This document shows, piece by piece, positions 11,898 to 24,328 of a DNA stretch of 64,000 bases. The notes beneath the pieces are model-generated. The model saw nothing but the letters and a program-made list of their open reading frames with translations. It did no database searches and was not told the DNA's origin. The translations under genes and the position numbers were made by a program. The DNA lies in NCBI GenBank assembly GCA_021399435.1, contig JAJTUP010000001.1:2852001-2916000 (forward strand), read 5' to 3'. Every line of letters begins with the position of its first letter. The stretch's first letter is position 1. This DNA comes from Diaporthe sp. PMI_573. Lineage: Eukaryota; Ascomycota; Sordariomycetes; Diaporthales; Diaporthaceae.

Positions 11898-13221
11898 GGC
11901 CGTCAGATCCTATGGGGGAGAGGGACAGGGAAGGACAGGCCGAAAAAGTCGCAGCTGCAGTATGTCGAGAGGCGTGACCCGGAGGAGGATGGCGATGAAC
12001 GTCGGCCCCGCAGCGCACAGCTATGGAGCTTGCTTATCGGGAGCTCATCGTCTTGCTCGAATATGTGACCAGGAGATGGGGCAGTATATGACACGGCACA
12101 ACCGACCCCGTTTGAAACAGCTGACGGCTTGAGGATCTCCAAGTGCCGGGTTGTTTTGCTGCAGCGATCAATTGTTCGGCGCGGAGGCAAGTTGACGAGG
12201 GCCGTGGACCCCTGCCGATTCTCCTGGAGAACCTCGGCAAGCGGAGTGCAGAATGGTCTGCAGCCGGCCGGCCGACTCCAACCCCAACCCAACTCCAGTG
12301 CACGCGACCAGCAAGTGTCCGTGTGTGGTCGCATCTGTAGGCAACCTTATTTTTGTCAAGGTCATCGCCCATACCCATGTAAATATCTAGATTGATAAAA
12401 CTCAACTTCGACCCGTCCCAATTTGAACATGCCCGTCGTCTCTTTTTTTTCTTGCTCCGTCACGTGCAGTCACCTCCTCGGTCGTCCGTCTGGCCTGACT
12501 TCTGTAAATGGTAGCAGATTCTGCACGACACTGACGCCAACCTGACAATGGGAACGAATCCGAACCTACGTTCCCCTTCGCCGACATTTTGAGCGGCGGC
12601 GGAGCTTTTGTGCTGTGCTCTGGTGTCCTGTCCCACGGCGCAATTACACCGCTGGCAGTGTGGCTTGATCTTCACATGCCTGAGATTCCTTGTATGACTA
12701 GCGACTTCGAGTCGAGAAATTCCCATGACCACCCCTGCATGATGACGCGGGGGGCCGAATCTCTCACCATGGACCAACCATTACAGAGCCATTGCGGATG
12801 ATGTTCTGTCACATACCACCGTCACGCGCTCTCTTCGAGCGCCGCCCTCGTGCCATTTCAGCGTCCCTTCTCGTCTTTCATCTTTCCTCCACTGACCCGC
12901 GATAGGCCAACCCTGGGAAATGAGTGGTCCTTGTCTCCTTGCGGAGAACTCCAAGGGTAGTCAGGGGTTTCGTCTTCTTCTTTTTTTTTTTTTTTTTTTT
13001 TGGGCCCTAGACCAACGCGTTAGACAGCCGACACCGGTTCTTGAACGAAAGAATAATAGTCTTTGTTTATCTCTTCAATGACGTCTTTCCCCGTCTTCCA
13101 GATTTATACCCGCTTTCACTGTACTGTACTGCCTCTTCCTCGCTCTCGCCCTCTTGGCTGCCATCGATCGCCTCGCTCCCTCTGCCCTGCTCCATCCTGA
13201 TCGCAAGCTCGACCGACAGCG
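11898..13221. other. divergent promoter region of PEX6 and the sterol esterase gene
   Basis: This is 1.3 kb of non-coding DNA shared by two divergent genes. It contains a pyrimidine-rich stretch and a T tract towards the esterase side, and CTCTTCCTCGCTCTCGCCC just before its start. No separate gene is supported. Confidence 0.5.
12981..13001. repeat. poly(T) tract of 21 bases
   Basis: An uninterrupted run of T, preceded by CTTCTTC, lies about 220 bases upstream of the sterol esterase ATG. Such dA:dT tracts are common nucleosome-depleting promoter elements in fungi; that role is inferred here. Confidence 0.8.
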
Positions 13222-15559
13222 ATGACAGGTAACAACATAGCCGGCCCGAGCTGCACGCCGTTGGCCCACTCCGCAGTCGAGTTCGCAAAGCAATCGCAGA
13301 AACTGTCGCACAAGAACCCAGAGGAGGATAATTCGGAAGATGTCGCCGCTCAGGCTCTCTTCGTCACGCCCAGAGACCCCGTCATCGCCACGGCCGAAGG
13401 ACACAGGTTGCCAGGGGTGCCGCTTGAAGAGGCGCGAAAACTGAACATACTGAAGGGGGAACTTGAGCAGGACCAGCCCGCAGCCGCCCAGGTCTCGAGG
13501 AATGGCAGCGCCCATCAGACTCTCGATGTCGAGGCTCAGAACTCCCACGACGGCGAACCGCACAAAGCGTTCACCGCGCCCCCTGTGCCCAATGGCAAGT
13601 CGTTGCAAAAGACGTCTGAGGGCTCCTTACGACGAGCCATGCCGCCCTCGCACACAAACCCCCTGTTCCCCCCGCTACCACTGTACGGGCCGTCATCCAT
13701 ACTACGAGACATCCATTGCACAGCTTTCAGACTGTCCTCCTTCTTCCTCAGCCTTTCGTTCCTAGGAGTCATAGTTCTCGGGTCTCTCTTTACGAGCATT
13801 CCCCTCGTCGCAAGGCGCATCTGGTATAGACTCACGTTTCGAAACCCGGATAAAGACCGTCCGTTCTACGAGGAGGAAGTCAGCCGGCGGGACGCAAGAA
13901 GGGAGGAAGAGCGGAAGTGGAAGCACAGCACATCCGAGGAGCGACGTCTGACCGATAACGACAGCGTGGTCAGCTACAACGGTTACATTCCTACGGAAGG
14001 TGGCCCAGACCCGATCAAGTGTGACGTGGGCTATTACGCGCGGCGGGTTGGCCTCGATGTTGAAGAATTCGAAGTACAAACGGAGGACGGATTTATCATC
14101 GATCTGTGGCATGTTTACGACCCTCGTGAATACGTCGAGCTTGATCCCAAGGAGCGGCAACATCGAGGCCCCGACCCCTTCACGGGAGGCAAGCGGCGGG
14201 GCAGAGCGTTGAAAGACCCCGAGGCGCGGCGGAAATACCCAGTATTGCTCATGCACGGCCTGCTGCAGTCAGCCGGGGCATACTGCGTCAACGACGACCA
14301 GTCTCTCGCCTTCTGGCTGTGCAAGTCAGGATACGACGTCTGGCTCGGCAACAACCGCTGCGGCTTCAAGCCGCAGCACGTCCTGCTGGAGTATTCCGAC
14401 CCACGCATGTGGTGCTGGAACATCAGGCAGATGGGTGTGTTTGACCTGCCTGCGCTGACCTCCCGAGTCCAATACGAGACGGGGTTTTCAAAGATTGGCC
14501 TGGTGGCCCACTCTCAGGGCACGACCCAGACATTCGTTGCCTTGGCCAAGGAGCAGAGGCCGGAGCTGGGGGAGAAACTCTCTGTGTTCTGCGCCCTGGC
14601 ACCAGCCGCCTATGCTGGCCCGCTAATTGGAAAGATGTATTTCAAATTTATGCGGGTGATCACCCCGGCCATGTTCAGGATGATGTTTGGCATCCATGCC
14701 TTTATACCCATTATGATGACCGCGCATAGGCTCTTACCTTCCAGGCTCTACGGTTGGATGGGCTATAAAGTCTTCTCCTTCCTATTCGACTGGACGGACA
14801 CAAGGTGGGACCGCGGGCTCAGGGACAGGCTCTTTCAATTCGCCCCCGTCTATGTCAGCGCAGAATCGATGAGGTGGTGGTTGGGGCGCGAATGTTTCGC
14901 AAAGCATGTGAGTCAATGTTGCCAGGCGCCTGTGGTTGTCTCAGCTCTACATGCAACATTCCCGGACTAACATAGTTGCGTAGAAATGTATCCTCGCCAC
15001 AAAGGAGGAATGGCGCGCTGAGGAGCGCGAGGACGAGGACGAGTCTCAGAACCCAGTCGCCGCCGTGCCCCGCGAGGTCCACATGAACGAGCCACACTCG
15101 CCTACGCACCGAACACGCCAACACCACCACCGGAGGCCAAAGGGATCCTCGGCGTGGTACAACTCGCAAAGTCCGCCGATGGCGCTCTGGGTCTGCGGCC
15201 GTGACAACCTGGTGGACGGGGATAAGCTCCTGCGCCGGTTCGAGCGGGGCCGCGAGCCGCACGCGCGCCTGGTATTCAGCAAAGTGATCCCCGAGTACGA
15301 GCATCTCGACGTTATATGGGCGATGGACGCCGAACGCGAGGTGTTCCAGGAGCTGAGGGAGACGCTCTGGCGGACATGTCCTGCGAACGAGCGGGCGAGA
15401 TGCCGGGTGCCAAAGGGGTGTGAGGATGTTGGGCAGTGGGTCGACGACCGTCAGAGAGGCGAGGGGGCCGGCAACGGCGAAGCGCCAGCCGGCAACGAGG
15501 TTGGGCAAGATGCGGCGGGCGAAAGCCCCAGCAGCAGCGAAGAGCTGTCGACAGAGTAA
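13222..15559 (+). CDS. membrane-anchored sterol esterase / acid-lipase family (TGL1/YEH type)
   Basis: Two exons, 13222-14907 and 14984-15559, with a 76-base intron (GTGAGT...CGTAG) at phase 0, give 753 residues. The enzyme family hydrolyses steryl esters to sterol and fatty acid on lipid droplets or at the plasma membrane. The N-terminal 170 residues are polar and low-complexity. One hydrophobic segment follows (about residues 172-197, FFLSLSFLGVIVLGSLFT). The alpha/beta-hydrolase-associated lipase domain starts near DVGYYARRVGLDVEEFEVQT. The oxyanion region is HGLLQSAG, the nucleophile elbow AHSQG places the catalytic Ser at about 431, the acid is Asp at about 636 (CGRDNLVDG), and the His is at about 669 (YEHLDVIW). 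All triad members are present, and the last two lie in exon 2, which confirms the splice. The His/Arg-rich insertion at 595-615 and the Ser/Glu-rich C-terminus are unusual. Yeast relatives are roughly 540-575 residues. Confidence 0.92.
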
Positions 15560-18257
15560 TGGGCTTATGAGAGACGGTTTAATGGGCAATGGGCATCTAC
15601 ATATACACTGGCCCTTTGGATATTTTGCTGCTTGGTTACATGTGAGGCATTGCGATATCAAGACTAGCCTGGCGTCTTGGCTAGCTGTTTATCAGGGGCA
15701 TATCATATTAGCATTAGAATCGGCGTTCCGCCACCAAACAGATCTCACATATAAAGTTAACACACTTGTTCCTGCATCTGCATGTGCATGGCTGATCGCG
15801 ATCAATCATTGTGGCCCACAAGTTACGCGAGTGACAGGAAGGAAACGGCAAGCAGGAAAATGGCTCCCACCGTCAACAGCAGTGAATGTTCGAACACACC
15901 GACGTGCATCTGAAGGCGGTCAAACTGTTTCAAGACGGCATACCGGCGCTTAATGAACTTGCCAATGCTTACCAGATGCTCGGATCCGTTGGCTGCCAGT
16001 CAATTTGGCAGTCAGGTCCGGAATGGGGGGGGGTTCCCACTGAGGGGCGAATTCGTCCCCACCCGTCGAGGTCGCAAGTCCTGTTTGTTTGCCTATTTAT
16101 CCTGGCCGTCCCGCCCGGCAGCCTGGCAGTTCTTGGTTATCGAGGTTGGCAGGACTCAAGGGTCTGGCCGTCTTTGCTTTGACCACTGTGATGCCGAGTG
16201 CGAAGAAGGGTACGGAGTAGGGAGACCGAGGTGATCTGCGCTTGAGCGCATGCGAAAGCGGATGTTTCGAAACATTGGAAGCTTCTCATGTTTCACCAGC
16301 ATGTGCGTCTCGCAGATCAGTTGGGCGGCGGCCGAGCCAATCTGGTCGGTGTGCCTGGCGTGCCGAAGGGGGGCTACCAGCCGGCACCCAATCAGGCGGC
16401 CAAGGGGCGAGAGCCGTCAACCTTTTCCAAACACGACTCTCCCTGCATCCCTGCATCCCTGAGCCTCCCTGAACCTCACCTCAACTTGCCTCCACTTCAC
16501 TGACAGAACGGACCCAACTCACCAGCTCACGTACTCTCTCGCTCGTTAACCCCACAGGATCCCCATCCCACTTCAGCCTGATTTACGGAGTCTGAAGGTC
16601 ATCCCGCGCATGCTATCCCACGGTTATCTGTGATCGGATCTCAGCCCAACAATGCGGGCCTCGTGGCCAACGGTCAACCTTGGCACGACTGGTCACTGAA
16701 GGGATTTCGAGTCGGTCACTCCCAACACGGCCATTCGGTTCTGCAATACCTGCAGGTGTCTGCAACCCACAGAGCTGCCTCGGGAATCTCAATGTGGCAT
16801 TTCTTTTCCCCATCTGGCCATCTGGCCATCTGGCCAAAACTCCGGTCGAGCCAGATTAACGACCTCATGTGCACTAGCCCCTGCCGCGGCACACGCTTAT
16901 TTGGCAGGTCTCACGTATAAGCTAACCCCTGTCACTGTTTTAACGTCGATCATCTGAAAAGAGAGTAGAGTCAGTGCTTGGCTTCGAACCCTGTCTCAAA
17001 TGTTTCTCATGCAGCTCGTCTGGTCCATTCGGGGCCCCAGCCGCTCCCACACGCGCAGTGCTGTCTTTGTCTCTCAGCCTCTCTAAACCGCTCTCTGAGT
17101 GGCTGGCCCGCCTCAGGCGCGGTGCGCCTTGTCATGTCCCATATCAAGCAGGTCACCGCGAATGTCTCGTCTCATCACTCGGTGCAGCAACGCAGTTATT
17201 GTAGAGCCCCACCGTGGATCATCCCTTCTCCTGTCATATGCCCATCTCCTGATCTGGCCATGATATGCCCGAACCGTTCCAAGGTTCCAGTCTCGGCCAG
17301 ATTGCGCGGTCGCCTAGATTGGCGAGTAGCAGGCAAGAAGGCACCAACGGGCAAGGCAGGTGTGGGCGTCAAGCGATGTTACCCACTCGCCTCTTCCCTC
17401 CCCGTCCCCTGCGTCTGTGGTGCGGCTCCCGGCAGATCTGCGCCAACCTTTCCTCCCTTGTCAACTTTTGACGCCTCCGTCTGCTTGTCGCCTGTACTGT
17501 GTAAGTCCGTCTCCCCCTTCCCACATGTCCACATGCCCACATTGGGGTGACTCGGACGGCGGGTTGGGCGGGCATCTGGACCATGCAAGCTCCATGCAGG
17601 GCCAGCCGTGCCCACTCATCCTGTGCGTGATTTTGCTTGTGCAGCATATTTAACACCACATTCCCGTCTGAGGCGCATGGGCGGTTCTCGCAAGGTCGAG
17701 ACTCTCGCACCAAGGCTCCTTGCTCTCATCGTTGATCGACTTCGGACCCGCGTGGCTGGTACCATCTGATCTCTCAACTTTCCCTTTCCCCCGCCGTCTC
17801 TCCTTCACACGGCGTTTGCCTTGATTGGCAGATATTCATTCATTATCCTTCATTATCGTGTGCTTGCCACCAACCTTCATTGTTGAAAGTCCATAGAGCC
17901 CTTTGTTGCAGGCCCAACAATAGCCTTATTCTCCACAATCCCACAATCATTCTGCATTGTGACATTGTCACAGAGCAATACTTGAGAGATCCGACCTGTT
18001 TTTACAGACGAGTCTGTTGGGCTGAATTTCCCCTCTTCGATCTCTTCATCAACTCAGTTACAGCCTTGGTACAAGTCATCTTGTCGCTTGATCCGAACTT
18101 GCTTCTGCCTCACAGCCACTTTTTCTTGACGGGCAGGCCAAAACATACAAAGAGCAAGCATCCTTCATCGACAGGACTCGGTCTCAAGTCCCAATCTCTT
18201 CAATCTCGACCATTTCAACCCGTCTCACTTTCGACTTTGTGCATATCTTTTGACAAG
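15560..18257. other. long intergenic region upstream of the GH16 gene
   Basis: This is 2.7 kb without a supported gene between two plus-strand genes. It has scattered short frames, pyrimidine tracts (17770-17830) and a TATA-like ATATTTAA at about 17646-17653. The last 400 bases before the GH16 start look like a long 5' leader. A small direct repeat at 16808-16836 is listed separately. Confidence 0.4.
16808..16836. repeat. short direct repeat, about 9 bases x3
   Basis: The unit CCATCTGGC occurs three times in tandem (catctggccatctggccatctggcca). It is intergenic, and no function is apparent. Confidence 0.75.
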
Positions 18258-19482
18258 ATGCCTTCAGTCGCCACTACCGCTTTCGCTCTTCTCGCTGGTG
18301 TCCAGCTGGTGGCAGGAGCTGCTTACACCTTGACTGACGACTACAGCCAAGCCAACTTCTTCGACGGGTTCGAGTTCTTCTCTGAGGCAGACCCCACCAA
18401 GGGTTTCGTTCAGTACCAGGACAGGGTCAATGCTGCCTCCCAGGGACTGGCAGGTTTCCACAAGGACATGATCTACGTCGGCAGCGATCACAAGACCGCC
18501 AACCCCGCCAATGGTCGCGCCAGTACCCGTATCAACAGCAAGAAGACATACACCCAGATGCTCCTCGTAGCTGATGTCGTGCACATGCCAGTGGTAAGTC
18601 GACATATTACTTTTCACCTTCCCACCCCCGCAAAGGCATCAGAAACAAACAAGTACTAACCTGTGATGGTCTAGGGATGCGGAACTTGGCCCGCTCTGTG
18701 GACATACAATGAGGCCTGGCCATACAAGGGCGAGATCGACATCATCGAGGGCGCCAACAGCCAGAAGTCCAACCAGGTTACCCTTCACACAGGCCCTACG
18801 TGCACCATGACCCAGGGCGAGACCGTTGATGGCACGGAGCTCACCGAAGAGAACTGCAACGATGGCTCAGGTGGACTTGGCTGCCCTCAGACCACCAACA
18901 GCACAAACAACTTCGGCAAAGGCCTGAACGCAAACGGTGGTGGTATCTATGCCATGGAGTGGACCAGCGACGCCATCTCGGTGTGGTTCTTCCCCAGGAA
19001 TAGCACAATGCAGAACAGAGTCTCGTCTTCTAACACAACGCTTGACTCTTCTTCATTTGGCACTCCCCTGGCCAGCTTCGTGGGAGGGAACAACTGCGAC
19101 ATTGACAACAACTTCCAAGAGCACTGGATCACCATCAACACAGACTTCGTGAGTACACACTCTTCCCATCCAGCTTCATCACTCCTTATGACCTATTGCT
19201 AATATCAGAACTACAGTGTGGTCAGTGGGCCGGCGCTACATGGGAAGACGATGCTGAGTGCTCTGCAAAGGCACCTACCTGCGAGGAATACGCGGCTCAA
19301 GACCCCAATGCCTTTGTAGACGCGTACTGTAAGTTCAATCTCCGTTCATCCTGGCATGATCCAGCAGCTAATTATCAACAGGGCTCTTCAAGTCGATCAA
19401 GGTCTACTCTAAGTCTAGTGGTGCGGGGGCTACCACGAGCACGCCCGTTAAGAGGGGCATGCGTTTCATGCCACGCAATTAA
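18258..19482 (+). CDS. secreted GH16 endo-1,3(4)-beta-glucanase-like enzyme
   Basis: Four exons, 18258-18593, 18675-19148, 19217-19328 and 19382-19482, give 340 residues. Intron 2 carries a GCTAAT branch point, and its acceptor was chosen at CTACAG because this restores FCGQWAGATW. The protein starts with a signal peptide (ATTAFALLAGVQLVAGA, cut near residue 20) and then YTLTDDYSQANFFDGFEFF, the start of the fungal laminarinase-type GH16 domain. The catalytic motif GEIDIIEG gives nucleophile Glu at about 132, Asp at 134 and acid/base Glu at 137. Paired Cys residues and several N-glycosylation sites fit an extracellular enzyme. It is expected to cut beta-1,3 or mixed 1,3/1,4-glucans, either in wall remodelling or in nutrition. 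The C-terminus ends in a basic Ser/Thr tail with no GPI signal, so it is probably released rather than anchored. Substrate preference cannot be read from the sequence. Confidence 0.92.
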
Positions 19483-20477
19483 GAGGCCTAAAGCAACCGG
19501 TCAAAAGCTTCACATGCTCTTCTTGCGTCGTTTACCTGGTGTGAATGGACAAAAGATGGGGGATAGGTGTTGGGGGATCATTTTCTTCTTCTCTTCTGGT
19601 TCTACAACCTTAGGCGATATGCCATTTTGATACCACTTGTTTGCACGGTTCGGCGTTTACACAGATTTGGACCAATTTGTCCTGGGCTTTTTGGTAGTCT
19701 GGTCTGAACTTTCGATGACCATAGGATGATGGTAGATAGTGCGATGCATTACTCTGAATATATCAATCCTCGGGGATTTCTGCCACATTAGGAACCCTTT
19801 CGTTTCATACACACCTGAATGTGAATGCCGAATCCATACCACTTTGTTTGCGCGGATTCCGTTTATATTTCGCTCAACGTTTCCTGGGCTTTGATATCAT
19901 TGAACTCATACTCCAAACTCAATCCACTAGTCTTTTTCACCGCTGTATCCAATACCGCGCCAAACCCCAGTGGCCTGCCTACACGTCAGCACCGAGATGG
20001 AAAATGGTCACATGGACTGTCCCTTAACCCTTCAACCACACAGTCATGTTGTACTCTCAAAAGCTTGACCACCTTACTCTGATAATTTGAACGCCTGAGT
20101 CACATCTTCGACTGCTTCGCCCCTTTCCGTACTGAGACTTGCTATCCTCACACGCCAGCCTTGCTTCCCTAGCCAGAATCAATCCATCCTGAGATGGGGA
20201 AATCATTGGTTTGTCAAGAAGAGCTGATCGGCAGGATGCAACAGTTGATGACGGTTGGACGAGCTATCGGATACAGACCTCGTATAAAGAATCTCTTGGT
20301 GGGTATGGAATACTGGCGTCGGGGATGGGTGGGTGTTGCAAGAAGCGAACTTGATGTTAATCTCGAGTCAGTCTGGCACAATTCTCTCAATGGCTCATGT
20401 GTAGTATTGACTGTCTCCAATATCCGGGGACTACTCGGGGTTCGACGTCGGGCTCAATGACTGGGCGAGCAGGCAAC
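19483..20477. other. intergenic region, no supported gene
   Basis: This is about 1 kb of 3' flank of the GH16 gene, leading into a possible gene relic on the minus strand. It is more AT-rich than the coding stretches around it. No convincing frame is present. Confidence 0.4.
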
Positions 20478-21906
20478 TCACCCGTGCGCGGCCTTCACCT
20501 CAGCCGCCCTCACGAACTGGGCTACCAGCTCCTCGAATTCAGCGACGCCTAGGTCCCGCAGTTTCTCACAAAAGAAACTGAAATTGACTTCACGGAGATC
20601 TCGATCAGGCAGAGTACAAGGTTCAGGCTCTCTATCATTTTCAATTTGCCATGCGTAAGCCCCGATCGTAGTGGTTAAACGCCTCATTGAGGACATAGCC
20701 TCCGTACTGTGACGAGATTATTGAGCGATCGTGCGCAGTAGCTTCCGGGCGTATCTTGAGCCCGGAATAGTGAACCAAACTGACATGGAGCAATTCAAAT
20801 GGGTGTCCTTACAGTCAAGACGTCGAACTCATTCTCTAGTAACCCGGAAATCGTCTGCGTTGTGCCCCCTGGCGGGCGGTCGTACGCGTTTTGTGTGATA
20901 AGACTAACCATGATCTAAAGCATAAGTCAAGTCAACAAGTCGGAGCGTAATATGGCAAGGATACATGATTTATGGCGTGAATCAGTTCTTACAACTCCTA
21001 TCTGATATAAGTTCGTCCACCATCCAAACCGCCCAGCTGTATCATCCTGTTCAAGCATGGTTTCCCAGTCCGTAAATGCGTTCCATGTTTTCGTAGATTG
21101 TTCCTGTATCACAACTATGGTCAATCAAGTGATGTCAACATTGGGATAGGTAGCAACTGGCTCTGTAGCAACTCGACTCACAGGTGTATGTGTGCCTGCG
21201 TTTCCCGTGATTCTGGCGTACACTGCACGGGCACTGTGTATATTCATTTAGTATGATCATTCTCGTTCACTGGATGATCATGGACCACGGTCATTTACAA
21301 TTTATATTCTTCCTCGTCATCAAAAACGGAGATAATTCCTAGATCTCCAACCTAGGATAAGTCAGCTGAACTGCCTGCCAAGACCAGTATCACCCTTGTG
21401 CCACAGCGAGTCCTGGATGTTGTTATTGGGTTTAAAAACCAGGTTGTCATCACAGGACAGTTGTGTCGGCCTTAACGACAACTTCGGGTGCTACCTAGGC
21501 ACAGACGTGATTGCCAAAATTTACTAAACTGTTGTATGTTGTGTTATCTCCAAAGAACCGGGTTTCGCTCTTGAAGAGACGTGTACAACGGAAGTGTGCA
21601 CATACTTTGAAAATGGGCGCCTGGGTATGCGGAAAAATTTCTCTATCGGTATCATAGTCACCGATCATGACTAAAGCGTCTTCATAAGCCTATATTCCCC
21701 AGAATAATCAAGGACAGCTTACCATTGTTGTAATTGATATCTAGATTTACTAAGACATCATCCCCCGGAGGTATTAAAACGCCGTCGTTGTCCGTAGGAA
21801 CCAGCTCTTCCCTAAGCGGCACCAAATCACCTGCTTTGATAGCATCAAGGCTGGATACCCAACGATTCGGGTATGACATGGCGATACAAGCTCGAAATAC
21901 TACCAC
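20478..21906 (-). pseudogene. relic or poorly resolved multi-exon gene of unknown family
   Basis: Several short minus-strand segments look coding in sequence and in order. The first is 21906-21724 (VPTDNDGVLIPPGDDVLVNL). A likely continuation after GTAAGC...GAAG reads ALVMIGDYDTDREIFPHTQ near 21690-21610. Then come about 21120-21000 (WNAFTDWETMLEQDDTAGRF), about 20912-20817 (AYDRPPGGTTQTISGLLENE) and about 20720-20478 (LREVNFSFFCEKLRDLGVAE). The last segment needs a one-base frame change near 20650: the upstream frame NEAFNHYDRGLRMA runs into TGA while the +1 frame continues QIENDREPEP. Stops separate the middle pieces without good splice sites. I do not recognise the family. It is either a decayed gene or a genuine gene whose introns I could not solve. 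Confidence 0.35.
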
Positions 21907-22113
21907 CGCGTTTAGTGCGCTTCAGTAAGTGTAGCTAGGAAGATTTATTTACGGTAAAGAAAGACTCTCCATAAGTCGCTGCTTTTCAACTGTATCTTAG
22001 TTTCTCTTTGTGAGATATTTCGTAAAAGCTTGTCGATAGTGCCATGCCCATTACCTTCCTAGATTCCCAAAGCCATGACTATATGTGCTCTGAGCTGGTG
22101 GCCACTGTCCAAG

Positions 22114-24328
22114 TTACTGCCAACTCCTGCCCAGCAACCCGTCCCCGCTCAACTTGTTAGCCTTCCTCTCCCACTCTTCAATCCTAATAATCAACTCGCC
22201 CATCAGGCCGTTCGCCCAGCCGAACCACGCCCGCGTGAACGCGTTCCCATTCCACGAGTTGACGGTCTCGTGTACGACGCCCATTCCCGAAGTCGAGTCC
22301 AGCACCATGCTCAGCTGCTCGGCAACCTCCTCTTCCACGCCACCCTTCCCCTTGGGCCCGACGAGCCCCGTCTCCTCGTCAAAGGCAGTCATGCCCGCCA
22401 CCAACGCCGCCATGGGCCACGCCTTCCCTGGCCCGAGGTGTGGCCCGCCCACGGCGGAGATCTCGGGCCCCTTGGCGTAGTATGGGTTCGCGAGCGACAG
22501 GGCAAAGCGCCGAGTGTTCTGGTAGATGGCCGCGTAGTCTCGTTTCGGCCGAACGCCCTCCTCGTCTTTGCCTTTGCCTTTGGCGGAACCGAACCGGGAC
22601 GGTGGGCCCCGCGCGTACCCGAACAGCGGCATCGACAGCAGGCTCGGGACGTTGGCATCGTCCATGAGGTTGACGCCACCAAAGCCGTCGCACTCATACG
22701 CAAAAATCTCGCCAAAATCCCGATGCTCGACCACCGCGTCGCGGTCGATACCGCGCCGGATCCCTGCCGCGAGCGAGCGCATCTCGATGGTTACGTTCGC
22801 GGCCAGCGCCGTCTTATCAGCGTCCATTCCTGGGAGTGTGGCGCTGCTGCTTTTACCGCCCTCTGCGAGCGCCTCCATGATGATCGACGCCTCTTCTAGG
22901 TATGTTGCGAACATCATGTTGGCAGGCACAAGGAACTGGAAGATGGTGGCATCGTCACTGGGGCGGAATGCCGTCCGCACCATACCATTCGTCTTGCTCG
23001 GGTTCCCGAGCCCATCGTTGGTCAGCGTCTCGGAGCCCCTGTTCGTCCAGCCCGTAAAGGTCCACGCCGAGGGCAACACTCGGCCCTCCTCGTCGTAGGT
23101 ACCTACCGTCATAGCGGCTGCAGCGTCAACAGCGGCCTTGACGGCATCGACCCAGTTGTACCGCGCAAAGAAGGCAAGGTCCTTGGTGCGCTCGTAGTAG
23201 CCCGAGCTGACCTGGAGGAAAGAAGCGAGGCTGTCGAGCTCCCACTTGCAATCGAAGACCAGGGCCGGGTCGTAGGCCGGGCGCGGGTTGTTGTGGTGGT
23301 ACGCGCCGTTGGTGGTGGGCGGGATCCCGGACTCGGGCGGCGGCTGGAAGGAGTGGCAGTAGGGGGATATGATTATGTAGCGGGAGTGCGAGTTGATCAG
23401 CCCGCGCCAGAGCGAGTTCAAGGTTTTGAGGTTGCCGCCAACCGAGGAGCTCTCGGGCGACAGGAAGTGCAGGTACGAGTACAGCTGGCTTGCGCTGTCG
23501 CGCAGCCACATGGCATCGATATCGCCCGTGACTATGATTTTGTGAGTAAGTCCATCCCATATAAATTCCAGTGTGGGTGGGGAGTTTGAGATCTCATCAG
23601 TCTTGCTGACAGTCTCACAACCTTTGGAAAAACTTACTGATATAGCTAAGCTCTTCCGTCGTCTCAGTGCCGTTATCCTGCGCGTAGCCATGCCACTTGA
23701 CCATGGTGTCTAACGTGTTCGGGTAGCTGTTCTGGAAGAGCCTATACAGGTCTGGGTCCTTGATCATCGACTCCATCTTGGTGATGTACTCCTCGAGCTC
23801 CGGAACCACAAAAGTTCGACACTCGGGGGGCGGGCGGACCAGGGGAAATTGACGACTGCCTGTAGACTTGGGGCCTGGCTGGCTACTCATGTAGCTCTCA
23901 AAGCTCATAGGACATTCCACAGACGGTTTTGGAGCCTCTTCTCCAACCTTCCCCGGTGTGACTGAGGCCTCTCCTTCAACCTTGTCGGACGTGGGCGAGG
24001 CCGGGGGTGGGATGTCACCGGGACTCGTCGGGCGTTTGAAATCGTAACCATCCTCATCATCGCCGTAGACGTCGGTGACCTTTGGCGGGCTCAGCCCCGG
24101 AGACCCTGGTTTCTTTTCACCCGGACTAGAAGACCCGGGTGGGCGGAGGGCATCACCACTGGAAGGCGGTGAATTTGCTTGTCCATTCGTCGCGGCCCCG
24201 GCTGCCGGATCTGTCGCGAAGTCAGGAACGTCACCCCATGCCAACGGCCGGTCCCAGCCGATATAGAGAAACGTGACGGCGATCAGGAGCGCCAGGACCA
24301 GCAGCCTCGTGCTGCGGGTGCTGAACAT
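22114..24328 (-). CDS. GH125 family protein (exo-alpha-1,6-mannosidase type, Mug157-like)
   Basis: Two exons, 24328-23638 and 23531-22114, flank a 106-base intron (GTAAGT...CATAG) and give 702 residues. The acceptor at 23532 was chosen because it restores ELSYIITGDIDAMWLRDS across the junction, the hallmark of this family. Residues about 10-27 are a single hydrophobic segment (LLVLALLIAVTFLYIGW), so it is a type II membrane or secreted protein. A Pro/Ser/Gly-rich linker runs to about residue 150. The catalytic domain follows: CRTFVVPELEEYITKME, DPDLYRLFQNSYPNTLDTMV, GDIDAMWLRDS, FDCKWELDSLASFLQ, and near the end VHETVNSWNGNAFTRAWFGW. GH125 enzymes remove terminal alpha-1,6-linked mannose. An earlier GTG-started reading would add 27 residues but the ATG at 24328 precedes the membrane anchor directly. 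A short GKGKGK insertion sits in a loop of the domain. Confidence 0.9.

Noticed and set aside
15065..15559. Separate small gene after the sterol esterase
   Set aside because: It is the esterase's second exon. It carries the catalytic Asp and His, and joins at phase 0 after a GTGAGT...CGTAG intron.
16960..17060. tRNA-like box B (GGCTTCGAACC on the plus strand, that is GGTTCGAAGCC on the minus strand)
   Set aside because: The flanking bases cannot form a T stem (two of five pairs fail) and no D-arm or acceptor stem can be drawn. It is a chance match.
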